Shown piece by piece: positions 34,565-43,446 of a DNA stretch of 64,000 nt. The stretch is from JADGHX01 sp035760965. Its GTDB lineage: Bacteria > Pseudomonadota > Gammaproteobacteria > Steroidobacterales > Steroidobacteraceae. The first letter of the stretch is position 1; the number at the start of each line of letters is the position of its first letter. The notes beneath the pieces were generated by a model. That model worked only from the letters and a program-made list of their open reading frames with translations. It ran no database searches and was not told where the DNA came from. The DNA lies in the NCBI GenBank assembly GCA_035760965.1, contig DASTRY010000024.1, positions 46,056-110,055 on the forward strand, in the 5' to 3' direction. The translations under genes and the position numbers were made by a program.

Positions 34565-35449
34565 TCACGACGCGTGCTTGAGGTTCGCCAGGTCTATCGC
34601 TGCACGCAGCCCCTTGGCCAACTTCTGCGCATCGTCATTCGCCCAGAAGTGCATGAAATAGAGCCGCGGCGTCTCGTCGATCATGTGACTGTGCAGCGCC
34701 GTCACTTCGATCCCATGCTGGCGCAAAGCCTTCAGCACGGGATTCACTTCGTTGCCCAGGAGCACGAAGTCGCCCGTCACCGCCGCCTTTCCCCCGCCGG
34801 TCGGCTGGAAGTTGATCGCAGTCGCCGTGCCCATCGCGGGAGGGATGGTCATGCCGCCCTCGGTGATCGTTTCTGCGCGCGGCAGGCCAACCTGATACAC
34901 GCCGCCGTTCGCCGTCCCCTTCGCCCCCATCACCTTTTCGAGAGCGGCCGTATCGAGATCGATTGCGGGCGGCGGCGATGAGGCGGGTGCGGCCAACGGA
35001 GTCTTACTGAGCGCAAGCGCCTCGTGCAGAGTTTGCGCCAGCTTCACCGGATCGCCATGTGCAACGATGTGCATGTAGAACACCGGCTGTGACGTCCGCT
35101 GCAGGTGATTGTGGATCGCACTGATCTCGACGTCGTGATCGATCAGGTGCTTCATCACCGGACTGATCTCGCTCTCGGTGAGGACGAGGTCTCCCATCAC
35201 CATTGCCGCATTTCCGGCAGGCTCGAACGCGACCCACGAGCCCAGAGCGAGCGAAGGCTTGATGGCGATGCCATCTACGGTCACCTTCAGATCCGATCGC
35301 GGCAGCCCATACTTGTAGACGCCTCCCGGCTGGGAAGCACCCTTTCTACCCATCGCCTGATCGACCTTGCTCCAGTCGATGTCCGCGGCGATCGCCGACG
35401 TGGTCATGAAGATCGCGAGGCTTGCGAGCAAAAACGGATGGCGAGTCAT
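34565..35449 (-). CDS. DUF1259 (LppY/LpqO-like) secreted protein, two domains
   Basis: A 294-residue protein with a signal peptide (residues 1-21, MTTSAIAA). Two DUF1259 repeats follow: about 25-150 (DWSKVDQAMGRKGASQPGGVYKYGLPRSD... HNHLQRTSQPVFYMHIVAHGDP) and about 165-290 (LEKVMGAKGTANGGVYQVGLPRAE... HSHMIDETPRLYFMHFWANDD). Each ends with the family H-x-H motif, suggesting metal binding. Function not known. ATG 35449 is set by GAGGAGAG just upstream. Neighbour of the PQQ dehydrogenase, same strand, 175 bp downstream. Confidence 0.82.
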   Translation of the reverse strand: MTRHPFLLASLAIFMTTSAIAADIDWSKVDQAMGRKGASQPGGVYKYGLPRSDLKVTVDGIAIKPSLALGSWVAFEPAGNAAMVMGDLVLTESEISPVMKHLIDHDVEISAIHNHLQRTSQPVFYMHIVAHGDPVKLAQTLHEALALSKTPLAAPASSPPPAIDLDTAALEKVMGAKGTANGGVYQVGLPRAETITEGGMTIPPAMGTATAINFQPTGGGKAAVTGDFVLLGNEVNPVLKALRQHGIEVTALHSHMIDETPRLYFMHFWANDDAQKLAKGLRAAIDLANLKHAS

Positions 35450-35624
35450 GGGAACTCTCCTCTCACGAATGGCGAAGGCGGAGCTGCCCCTCACGCACCG
35501 GCGCATCATACACAGGTCCGCTCACGGCCGGACCGAACATCGATACTTCTCCGCGCGCGGCACACGAAGCGACACGGAAGCATCGACTCCGAAGTGCACG
35601 AGCTCGAATGACGCGCGCAACCCG

Positions 35625-37769
35625 TCAATGCTTCTCTTTCCCGTAGAGCTCCCAAGCGACGTCGATGAGATAGGCGTGGATCTGGTCGACCTCGCGCTCG
35701 CTGAGCAGATCGTCCCACCGCGGCATACCGCGCGGCTGTAGCGCGCCGCCACGCACGATCTGCTGGAAAGCCGCGTGCGTCGCCGGCGTCGAACGACGCA
35801 GATCGGGCACCGGTCCGCGCCCTGCATTCGTGTGGCAGTGTGCGCAGTTCTCGGCGAACAGCTCACGACCCGCCGCGATGTCCGCCGGCGTGCCCATGCG
35901 CGCCGGTGGCTCGCTCATCGGCGGCAACGGCGCGAGCGGCTCCGGCTGCGGGATCGCCCCACCTCCGAGGCGCAGCGCGACGATTCGATTGGCGTTGCCG
36001 TTACGCGAGGCGATGTTGTCCGGCATCCACGTGCTCCACCCGCCTCCGCCGCTACCGGTGAGGATGGCCACGTACTGCACACCATTCACGGAATACGTCA
36101 TGGGAGCGGCGATCATCGCGCTGCCGATCATGATCTCGCGCAGGAGCGCGCCGGTCGTGTCGTCGAAAATGCGCAGGTTACCGTCGAGCCCGCCTTGCAT
36201 CACGAGACCGCTCCCGGTGGAGAGCACACCGCCGTGATCCATGAACCCCTTCTTCGGGCCGGTCCACACCACCTGCTTCTTCACCGGGTCCCACGCCTTC
36301 AGCGCGGCCCACGGTGTCGGGTCGGGGCTATTCGCAAGCAGCTCCGGGTCCTTCGTCGTGACGCCGAAGCCCGCAGACACGTTGGTGTTGAAGCGGCCCG
36401 GCCGATACGGCCGGAATTTCTCAGGCCGGCGATAGGTCGCGCCGAAGTGCACCGTGGGGATGTACACGAGCCCGGTGCGCGGGCTGAACGACATCGGATT
36501 CCAGTTGTGAGCACCCACCGGCGAGGGGAAGACGACCTTCTCCTTGCCGTCTTCGTAATCCGTGCGCGCGACGTTGAACACCGGGCGGCCTGTCTTCAGA
36601 TCGATACGGCTCGCCCACGTCACGTCTTCATACGGATCCGCGGATAGCAACTCGCCCGTCTTGCGGTCGAGCACGTAGAAGAAGCCGTTCTTCGGCGCGT
36701 GCATCAGCACTTTGCGCGGCTGGCCGTCGATGGTGAGCGTCGCGAGCTGGATGTGCTGTGTGGCCGTGTAGTCCCACTGATCGCCCGGCACTTCCTGGTA
36801 ATACCAGACGAGGCGCCCGGTATCCGGATTGATCGCCAGCAGCGAGGACAGGAACAGGTTGTCCCCGCCCTTCGGGCTGCGCAATTCACGGTTCCACGGC
36901 GCGCCGTTTCCCGTGCCCACGTACAGCAGGTTGAGCTCCGGGTCCCACGCCATGCTGTCCCAAGCAGTGCCGCCGCCACCGAGCTGCCACTGTCGGTCCG
37001 GATCCCAGGTTTTCGCGGCCTGCTCGAGCTCGGGATTTTCGAACGGCTTCGACGGATCGCCGGGCACGATGAAGAAGCGCCAGGCCAGCTTGCCATCAGC
37101 GAGGTTGTACGCACTGACGTAGCCGCGCGCATCCAGCTCCGCGCCGCCGTTGCCGATCACGACGACGTTGCCTGCCACCTGGGGCGCGCCGGTCACCGTG
37201 TACCCGCGCGCGCGATCGACGATCGTGTCCGCCTTCCACAGCACCTTGCCGTCACGGGCGTCGAGCGAATAGAGAATGCCGTCGATCGATGCGACGTAGA
37301 CGCGCCCCTGCCACACCGCCACGCCACGATTGACCTGATCGCAGCACGAGCTCCGCGTGTACTTCAAATCGGCCGGCGGCTCGAAGCGCCACAGCAGCTT
37401 GCCCGTCGCGGCGTCGAGCGCATACGCGCGCCCGGCGACGCCCGAGGTGTACATCACGCCGTCGACGACGATCGGCGTCGCCTCCATGCCGCGATCCGTG
37501 CCCGTCGCGAAGTTCCACGCAAAGCCCAGGGTGTTCACGTTCTCGCGCGTGATGCTGTCGAGGGGCGAGTAATGCGTGCTGCCGAAGTCGCGGCCGCCGG
37601 TCAACCAGGCACCCGGTTCGGCCGACACGGCGAGCAAGCGCTTGGCGTCCACCTGGCCGGGCGCCGGCGCCGCAGCGGACGACCCTGCCTCACTCGAGGG
37701 CGATTTCTGACATGCGGCCAGTGCGAAAGAAGCCAGCACGGCCAGCGTCAAGCCGGTGAATCGGTACAT
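35625..37769 (-). CDS. PQQ-dependent alcohol dehydrogenase with C-terminal cytochrome c, lipoprotein
   Basis: A 714-residue quinohaemoprotein. The N-terminus is a lipoprotein signal (lipobox LAAC near residue 20). The eight-bladed propeller carries the vicinal disulfide SSCCDQVNRG that contacts PQQ, repeated tryptophan-docking motifs (DAATGKLLWRFEPP, DARDGKVLWKAD) and the catalytic region PGDQWDYTATQ (about residue 330). The position two after the catalytic Asp is Thr, fitting a calcium enzyme. The C-terminal domain (about 610-714) has CAHCH with a Met-containing LQPRGMPRW. It oxidises alcohols in the periplasm and passes electrons to the respiratory chain. PQQ synthesis genes are not in the window. 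ATG 37769 was chosen as start of the signal. Confidence 0.9.
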   Translation of the reverse strand: MYRFTGLTLAVLASFALAACQKSPSSEAGSSAAAPAPGQVDAKRLLAVSAEPGAWLTGGRDFGSTHYSPLDSITRENVNTLGFAWNFATGTDRGMEATPIVVDGVMYTSGVAGRAYALDAATGKLLWRFEPPADLKYTRSSCCDQVNRGVAVWQGRVYVASIDGILYSLDARDGKVLWKADTIVDRARGYTVTGAPQVAGNVVVIGNGGAELDARGYVSAYNLADGKLAWRFFIVPGDPSKPFENPELEQAAKTWDPDRQWQLGGGGTAWDSMAWDPELNLLYVGTGNGAPWNRELRSPKGGDNLFLSSLLAINPDTGRLVWYYQEVPGDQWDYTATQHIQLATLTIDGQPRKVLMHAPKNGFFYVLDRKTGELLSADPYEDVTWASRIDLKTGRPVFNVARTDYEDGKEKVVFPSPVGAHNWNPMSFSPRTGLVYIPTVHFGATYRRPEKFRPYRPGRFNTNVSAGFGVTTKDPELLANSPDPTPWAALKAWDPVKKQVVWTGPKKGFMDHGGVLSTGSGLVMQGGLDGNLRIFDDTTGALLREIMIGSAMIAAPMTYSVNGVQYVAILTGSGGGGWSTWMPDNIASRNGNANRIVALRLGGGAIPQPEPLAPLPPMSEPPARMGTPADIAAGRELFAENCAHCHTNAGRGPVPDLRRSTPATHAAFQQIVRGGALQPRGMPRWDDLLSEREVDQIHAYLIDVAWELYGKEKH

Positions 37770-37989
37770 CAGTCTTGCCCCCCGCGATTCGGTCGCCATG
37801 GTCTTTGGAACATTCTATTCGCGGGAGGCGCGTAGCCCCGTCCCTTCGAAGAATTCTCCCGCAGCGTGGCGCACGGGCGCGCGGCGCCCGGAAACCGGGG
37901 CTGCCCTCACGGCCACGTTTCCGCGGGAACGCTTACCGCGCCATTCGCTCCGACCGGGCGGCCGTGGCCCGCCGCGTCAGCTGACTCAT

Positions 37990-38012
37990 TTTTGCGAAGC
38001 AGTTGATCACGC
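37990..38012 (+). promoter_or_regulatory. TGATCACGC motif, copy A (upstream of AraC-type gene)
   Basis: In the roughly 360-bp space between the PQQ dehydrogenase and the AraC-type regulator, TTTTGCGAAGCAGT is followed by TGATCACGC (38004-38012), 119 bp before ATG 38131. It matches copies B and C1 near the two TonB-receptor genes, pointing to a shared regulator. The rest of this gap shows no gene. Confidence 0.45.
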
Positions 38013-38130
38013 GCGACGTCTTCTCTCCAGCCGCGCCTCGCAGTATTTCATTTGCAGAGGCGACATACGGCGCGCGCTCGCGAAACCCTGCATACGACAG
38101 GTGCGCGCCGCGCGAAGAGGGGGGAACATC

Positions 38131-39093
38131 ATGTTCGACGTTCAGATCGGCGGCCTGACGCTTTCGCACGCAGGCCCGGCACGGCCCGACGCAAACGATG
38201 GGCCGCTGACGTGGGGCCGCACGTCGGAACAGTCGTACGACATCTACCTGGCCGATCGCACACAGCACCTGACGGTGAACGGTCGGCGAGTGGTGCTGCA
38301 GCCCGGAGATTTCACCCTCGCGCATTCCGCCTCTGCATCGACAATCGTCGCCGACGAGCCTCACGCGATGCTCGCGCTGCGAGTCCCTGCCAGTGTCTTG
38401 CGCGCCTACGTGCGCGACCCGGAGCGCGCAGTGGGGGTCTGTTTCCAGGGCGCCGACGGTCCCTCGCGAGTGGTCTCGCTCATGCTGCGCGAGATGTGTC
38501 GGATGGTCGAAGGCGGCGCCCTCAGCACGGTGGGCAACCGGTTGCTCGTCAGCATGTTCCAAGCGTTTGCGGCCTGTTGCGATCTGCTCGAACCGCACCC
38601 GAGCGTTTCCGCTTCCAGCGCCGCGGCACGGCGCGCGCAAATCCGCGCAGCGATCGACGCACGGCTGCGCGATCCGGAGCTCTCGTTGCGTTCGCTTGCA
38701 CGCGAGCTCGGACTCTCCACCCGCTATATCCAGATGCTCTTCAACGAGCGAGGCGAGTCGATCTCACGCTATGTCCGCAATTGCCGGCTGGAGGCGTGCC
38801 GGCGTGAGCTCGCCGACCCCGCGTGTCGTACGCACAGCGTGACAGCGATCGCATTCCGGTGGGGATTCAACAGCGCAGCGCATTTCTGCCGCGTCTTTCG
38901 CGCTCGCTACGGAACGAGCCCGAGCCGCTTTCGCGAGCACGCACTCGCACACGACGTGCCCGAGCGCGCCTCGTCGACGAACACGAAGCACTCCCTGGAT
39001 CGCAACCGGCTCGCCTGGATCCGCAGGTCGGCCGAGTTGTCTACTCCTGGAGGCAAGCTCGAAATCGGTGCATCAGAAGTGATTCAACCGTGA
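38131..39093 (+). CDS. AraC-family transcriptional regulator
   Basis: A 320-residue regulator. Residues about 1-170 are an AraC-binding-like (cupin-type) sensor domain (YDIYLADRTQHLTVNGRRVVLQ, GDFTLAHSAS), and 180-280 carry two helix-turn-helix units (LSLRSLARELGLSTRYIQMLF and VTAIAFRWGFNSAAHFCRVF... YGTSPSRFR). ATG 38131 is preceded by AGAGGGGGGA. It is followed by the TonB1 block on the same strand and preceded by the divergent PQQ dehydrogenase; the TGATCACGC motif occurs in its own promoter. It is the best candidate regulator of the catabolic island. Confidence 0.9.
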   Translation: MFDVQIGGLTLSHAGPARPDANDGPLTWGRTSEQSYDIYLADRTQHLTVNGRRVVLQPGDFTLAHSASASTIVADEPHAMLALRVPASVLRAYVRDPERAVGVCFQGADGPSRVVSLMLREMCRMVEGGALSTVGNRLLVSMFQAFAACCDLLEPHPSVSASSAAARRAQIRAAIDARLRDPELSLRSLARELGLSTRYIQMLFNERGESISRYVRNCRLEACRRELADPACRTHSVTAIAFRWGFNSAAHFCRVFRARYGTSPSRFREHALAHDVPERASSTNTKHSLDRNRLAWIRRSAELSTPGGKLEIGASEVIQP

Positions 39094-39128
39094 CGAGGGT
39101 CCGCGTGGGCAAAGCGCCACAGCTTGTG

Positions 39129-39151
39129 CTTTCTTGAAAAGCTGATCACGC
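39129..39151 (+). promoter_or_regulatory. TGATCACGC motif, copy B (upstream of TonB receptor 1)
   Basis: CTTTCTTGAAAAGC followed by TGATCACGC (39143-39151) lies about 190 bp before the receptor start and on its strand. The 14 bases ahead of the core are nearly the same as in copy C1 (CTTTTTTCGAAAAC), which serves the paralogous receptor. A second T-rich stretch (CTTTTTGCG, 39152-39160) follows directly. Confidence 0.5.
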
Positions 39152-39342
39152 CTTTTTGCGTGTTCTTGAGGGCAGTACCCGTTGCTATGATGAAAATCAT
39201 AGGGCATGGACCACGATCCCGGCGCGAGACACGCGATCGGAAAAGAACACACGCGTGTGCGCGCCGTGCACTACTGCAGGAGAGCTCGGCTGCGTTGAGG
39301 TTATAAGCGCCGCGGCAGATCCGCGGCGCACGAGGGGGATTG

Positions 39343-41748
39343 ATGAGAGTTGAAGCCGTTTCGCGCGTGGCCTTTCACGGCCGCGCGAACTCCACCCGAT
39401 ATTCCGTCGTTGCTGCCTCCATCTTCGCCATCCTGACGAGCGCGGCGGCGAACGCACAGGGCGAGGCGTCGGACGGTGAGGGCCTTGCGTCCGTGGTCGT
39501 CACCGCGCGCTACACGCAGGAGGATGTGCAGGCGACGCCGCTCGCGATCACCGCGATCACCGGCGACGATCTCGAGGCGCGCAACCTCGACAACGTCACG
39601 AACCTGGGCGCCGCCGTACCGAACTTCTACACCCGTCCGGGCGTCGCGGCGCAGGGCCCGACCCCCACGATCACCCTGCGCGGTGTCAGCGCGGGCGACT
39701 ACAACTTCACGTTCGATCCCGCCGTCGGCATCTACATCGACGATGTCTATCACAACACCCTCTTCGGCTCGGCGCTCGACCTGATGGACCTCGAGCGTGT
39801 CGAGGTATTGCGGGGACCGCAGGGCACGCTCTTCGGCAATGCCAGCATCGGCGGCGCCCTGCGGCTCTTTTCCAAGACGCCGCGCGGCGACGATACCGGT
39901 TACCTCGAAGCGGCCTACGGCAGCTTCGATCGAGTGGAGATCAAGGGTGCGTTCGACACGGCGCTCGTGCCGGACAGGCTGTTCATGCGGGTGTCCGGCG
40001 TCTCGAAGCGCGCCGATGGCTATGTCGACCAGCTCGATTTCACCTGCATGATGAACAAGCTCGGCACGCCAGAGCTCGCCGGCAGCTTCCCGAGCGCGGA
40101 CACGAGCGCCAACCAGCGAGGCTGCAAGATCGGCAGCTTCGGAGGTACGCAGCTCAATGCCGCGCGCGCGATGTTGCGGTATGTGGCATCCGACCGGCTC
40201 GAGTTCAACGTCATCGCCGCCTACAGCGAGCAGCATGACGAGGTCACACCGGAGGTGCTGCTCGCAGCAACGCCCTCCACCACGGACAACTTCACGTCCA
40301 CGTACAACGACATGATCTTCGCGCGGTACGGCATCCGGTACGACAGTCGCTTCCTGCCGCCGCCGGGGAACAAGTACGCGAGCTACGCGACGTTCGTTTC
40401 ACCTTTCCGCGGGCGCAACCTGAAGAACGAGAACGCCCAGGACTCGCGCGACTTCTCGGCCAGAATGGATCTCGACATCACGGACCAGATGCATCTGAAA
40501 GCCATCGTGGCCCACGGCAACTACGGCGGCATCTATACGCAGAGCCCCGACCTCTCGCCGCTCGGGCTCGCGCATGCGTACGGCACTTTCGACGTGAATC
40601 AGAACACCGCAGAGGTGCGCCTTACGGGCACGACTCTCGGCACGCGGCTCGAGTGGGCGACCGGGCTCTTCTATCTGAAAGCGGACGAGCACCTGGGCGG
40701 CCTGCAGGACTACGTGACCACCTCGTTCCAGGTGCACGACCGCGTAGACGTCAACAACAAGTCGGCGTTCGTTCACGGCGTGTTCCATCTCACTGACAGG
40801 TTCTCCGTGACCGCCGGCGCACGCTACTCGGACGCGGAGAAGATCTACTCGTTCGATCATCCGGGGCTACTGCAAATCGCTACACCGTTCCCGGCGGAGG
40901 CGAACAACGTCGACTGGATGGTGGGCGCAGACTTCCGCTTCACGGACAACGCGATGCTCTACAGTCGAGTCGCCACTGGCACGCGCCCGCCCGGCGTGTT
41001 CGCGCGGCCGGTTACCATCTATCAGCTCAGCTCGTTCGACGCGGAGAAGCTCACCTCCTACGAGCTCGGCTACAAGAGCCAGATGTTCGACAACCATCTG
41101 CGCTTGAACCTCGCCACGTACTACAGCGACTACTCCAAGCGCCTGACCGGCATGAACCGCTTCGAGTGCCTGGGCGAGCCGCCGCCCAAGACACCACGTC
41201 TGGTCGCCTCGGACTGTCCGCCGGGCGGCTCGGTCACCTGGGGCGGCTACATCACCACGCCGGCGACGGTGCGAGGGTACGAGCTCGAGGCCGCGGCCGA
41301 GCCCGTCGCGAATCTGTTGCTGAATCTGAACGCCGGCTACAACGATTTCGAGCCGGGCGTGAAGACGCTGGGACAGCCGGGTTATCTCTATCCCGGCAAC
41401 CTGATCCAGCCGCGCGTGAACGCAAGTGGCGGTGCGCAGTATCACCTCCACTTCCCGGCCGGCGTTCTGACGCCGCGTCTCGACTGGGTGTATCAAAGCA
41501 AGCAAACGTTCAATCCGCGCAGCTCGACGACGGCACCGCTGCCCTTCAACACCATCGGTGGAACGTCGGTGTTCAACGCACGGCTGAGCTACGAGCCTGC
41601 CGACAGCAAATGGCTGATCGACCTTGCCGTGACCAATCTGTCGGACAAGTATTACTACTACGCGCAGTTCTCGGGCTCCGGTTTCGCGACGACGGCGCCC
41701 GTGGCACCGCCGCGGCAATATCTGTTCTCCGTGAGACGTTCGTTCTGA
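39343..41748 (+). CDS. TonB-dependent receptor (paralogue 1)
   Basis: An 801-residue outer-membrane receptor: signal peptide (residues 1-39, ending ANAQ), plug domain (SVVVTARYTQEDVQATPLAI as TonB-box-like start; LERVEVLRGPQGTLFGNASIGG), then a 22-strand barrel ending FSVRRSF. It belongs to the IroN/FhuE-like group found in oligotrophic Proteobacteria. Extracellular segments keep cysteines (DFTCMMNKLGTPELAGSF... RGCKIG; FECLGEPPP... DCPPGG) shared with the paralogue at 48212. ATG 39343 has GAGGGGG upstream; a TTG codon just before it could be read as start. First gene of a four-gene plus-strand block. Confidence 0.92.
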   Translation: MRVEAVSRVAFHGRANSTRYSVVAASIFAILTSAAANAQGEASDGEGLASVVVTARYTQEDVQATPLAITAITGDDLEARNLDNVTNLGAAVPNFYTRPGVAAQGPTPTITLRGVSAGDYNFTFDPAVGIYIDDVYHNTLFGSALDLMDLERVEVLRGPQGTLFGNASIGGALRLFSKTPRGDDTGYLEAAYGSFDRVEIKGAFDTALVPDRLFMRVSGVSKRADGYVDQLDFTCMMNKLGTPELAGSFPSADTSANQRGCKIGSFGGTQLNAARAMLRYVASDRLEFNVIAAYSEQHDEVTPEVLLAATPSTTDNFTSTYNDMIFARYGIRYDSRFLPPPGNKYASYATFVSPFRGRNLKNENAQDSRDFSARMDLDITDQMHLKAIVAHGNYGGIYTQSPDLSPLGLAHAYGTFDVNQNTAEVRLTGTTLGTRLEWATGLFYLKADEHLGGLQDYVTTSFQVHDRVDVNNKSAFVHGVFHLTDRFSVTAGARYSDAEKIYSFDHPGLLQIATPFPAEANNVDWMVGADFRFTDNAMLYSRVATGTRPPGVFARPVTIYQLSSFDAEKLTSYELGYKSQMFDNHLRLNLATYYSDYSKRLTGMNRFECLGEPPPKTPRLVASDCPPGGSVTWGGYITTPATVRGYELEAAAEPVANLLLNLNAGYNDFEPGVKTLGQPGYLYPGNLIQPRVNASGGAQYHLHFPAGVLTPRLDWVYQSKQTFNPRSSTTAPLPFNTIGGTSVFNARLSYEPADSKWLIDLAVTNLSDKYYYYAQFSGSGFATTAPVAPPRQYLFSVRRSF

Positions 41749-41797
41749 GCCGCCAATCGACGAGGCGAGTCAACTTCTGTTGCGTGAGGAAGCTGTG

Positions 41798-42355
41798 ATG
41801 AGAATCCACAAGGTATCGAGCACGATCGGTTTGGGCCTCGCCCTCATGTTGTGCGGCTCGCTGCACGCGGCGGAGCCGATGAAGCTCACAGCGCTCGACT
41901 ACATCGAGATCCAGCAGCTCAACGCGCGCTATTCGTTCGCGATCGACCATTGCACGAACAGCGGCTACGACTACGCGGACCTCTACACCGAGGACGGCGA
42001 GTTCGGCGTCTCCGAGGAGTGGGGCAAGCCCGGCCGCGTGTTCGCCAAGGGGCGCGATGCGCTCGCGAATGCCGCCGGCGGCGGACCAGGCGGGTGCCGC
42101 GATCCCAAGACGATGATGGGCTACGGCATCACGCACATCCTCGTGGACCTGGTGATCACGCCGACGCCGACCGGCGCCGTCGGTCGCTGCAAGCTCCTCG
42201 CGGTGGGCGTGGGCGGCAATCCGACCACCGTCGAGCAACAGGGGGGCTACGAAGACGTGTACGTCAAAACAGACAAGGGCTGGCGCTTCAAGACGCGCTA
42301 TCACGTCTTCCCGAACATGGCGAGCTCTGTGCAGTTCGGCAAGAAGAAGCCATGA
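41798..42355 (+). CDS. Secreted SnoaL-like (NTF2-fold) protein, paralogue 1
   Basis: A 185-residue protein: signal peptide (residues 1-24, LCGSLHA-A) and one SnoaL-like domain (LTALDYIEIQQLNARYSFAID, GYDYADLYTEDGEFGV, KGRDALANAAGG, ILVDLVITPT, GGYEDVYVKTDKGWRFKTRYHVF). Two cysteines (DHCTNSGYDYAD and GGCRDPKT) recur in the paralogues at 44352 and 46556, likely as a disulfide. NTF2-fold enzymes act as isomerases, dehydratases or lyases; the substrate is unknown. ATG 41798 has GAGGAAG upstream. The stop overlaps the SMP-30 start (ATGA). Confidence 0.8.
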   Translation: MRIHKVSSTIGLGLALMLCGSLHAAEPMKLTALDYIEIQQLNARYSFAIDHCTNSGYDYADLYTEDGEFGVSEEWGKPGRVFAKGRDALANAAGGGPGGCRDPKTMMGYGITHILVDLVITPTPTGAVGRCKLLAVGVGGNPTTVEQQGGYEDVYVKTDKGWRFKTRYHVFPNMASSVQFGKKKP

Positions 42356-43446
42356 GCGCGCGGTCCTCTCGCATGAAAACGGCAACGGCATTCGCTTTGC
42401 TCAGCGTGTCGGCGCTCGGCGCGGCACACGCCCAGTCGAGCACTCCGCCCGCTGAACGCCCTTTCGAGATCGTGAGGGTGGATCCGGCCCTCGACGCCGT
42501 CATCGCGCCCGATGCAAAACTCGAGCTGCTGGTCGACGGATTCGGGCTGACGGAAGGGCCCGTCTGGTTACCGGAGGGCAACTCGGGTTCGCTTCTCCTG
42601 AGCGATCTCACGGCGAACGTGATCTACAAGTGGACCCCTGCCGGGGTGTCCGTCTTCCTGGACAAGGCCGGCTACAGCGGCACGGACATCAACAACGCCG
42701 GCACGCAGACCCGCCGTGGGCGCATGGCCGTGATCATGATCGGTCCGAACGGTACGGCGCTCGATCCGCAAGGCCGGCTCGTGTGGTGCGCATCGCCGGA
42801 CCGTACGCTCGTGCGGCTGGAGAAGGACGGCTCGCGTACCGTGGTCGCGGATCGGTACGAAGGCAAGCGGTTCAACGGTCCCAACGATCTCGTGATCCGC
42901 TCCGACGGTGCGATCTACTTCACCGACAGCGACTTCGGCCTGCGCGGCTCGACGAAGAGCCCGCTCAAAGAGCTGAGCTTCAACGGGGTGTATCTCGTCA
43001 AGGACGGCAAGGTGACCCTGCTGCTCGACAACAACTCGCTCGGCGGCTTTCCGAACGGGATCACGTTGTCGCCCGATGAGAAGTATCTGTATCTCAGCTC
43101 CGGCTTCACGAAGATGATGCGCTACGAGCTGAAGAAAGACGGGACTCTCGGCGCGGGGTCCGTCTTCTTCGCCGGCGGCGAGGGCATCGTCGATGGCATG
43201 AAGACGGACAACGCCGGCAACTTGTATTCAACGGGGGGCGCCGGGCCAGGCGCCGTACGCATCAGCTCGCCGCAGGGGAAGCACCTGGGGACGCTGCATC
43301 TGCCGATCTCGAACAAGGAACCGCTCCAGCAGATCTGTGCCACGAACGTGGCATTTGGCGATGCCGACGGCAAGAGCCTCTTCATCACGGCCTGCACGGC
43401 ACTGTATCGTATACGCGTGAAAGTTTCGGGTTTGCGCAGCCATTAA
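42352..43446 (+). CDS. Secreted SMP-30/gluconolactonase-like protein, paralogue 1
   Basis: A 364-residue protein with a signal peptide (residues 1-27, LGAAHA-Q) followed by a six-bladed SMP-30/gluconolactonase propeller. Visible metal-site features include GFGLTEGPVW (Glu ligand), GRLVWCASPDRT, GKRFNGPNDLVIRSDGAIYFTDSDFGLRG (Asn and Asp ligands) and FPNGITLSPDEKYLYLSSG. Members hydrolyse lactones or related esters with Ca2+ or Zn2+. It starts at the ATGA overlap with the SnoaL-like gene, and an intact paralogue of the two domains together occurs as one fused gene at 46556, so the two products probably act on the same pathway. Confidence 0.88.
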   Translation: MSARSSRMKTATAFALLSVSALGAAHAQSSTPPAERPFEIVRVDPALDAVIAPDAKLELLVDGFGLTEGPVWLPEGNSGSLLLSDLTANVIYKWTPAGVSVFLDKAGYSGTDINNAGTQTRRGRMAVIMIGPNGTALDPQGRLVWCASPDRTLVRLEKDGSRTVVADRYEGKRFNGPNDLVIRSDGAIYFTDSDFGLRGSTKSPLKELSFNGVYLVKDGKVTLLLDNNSLGGFPNGITLSPDEKYLYLSSGFTKMMRYELKKDGTLGAGSVFFAGGEGIVDGMKTDNAGNLYSTGGAGPGAVRISSPQGKHLGTLHLPISNKEPLQQICATNVAFGDADGKSLFITACTALYRIRVKVSGLRSH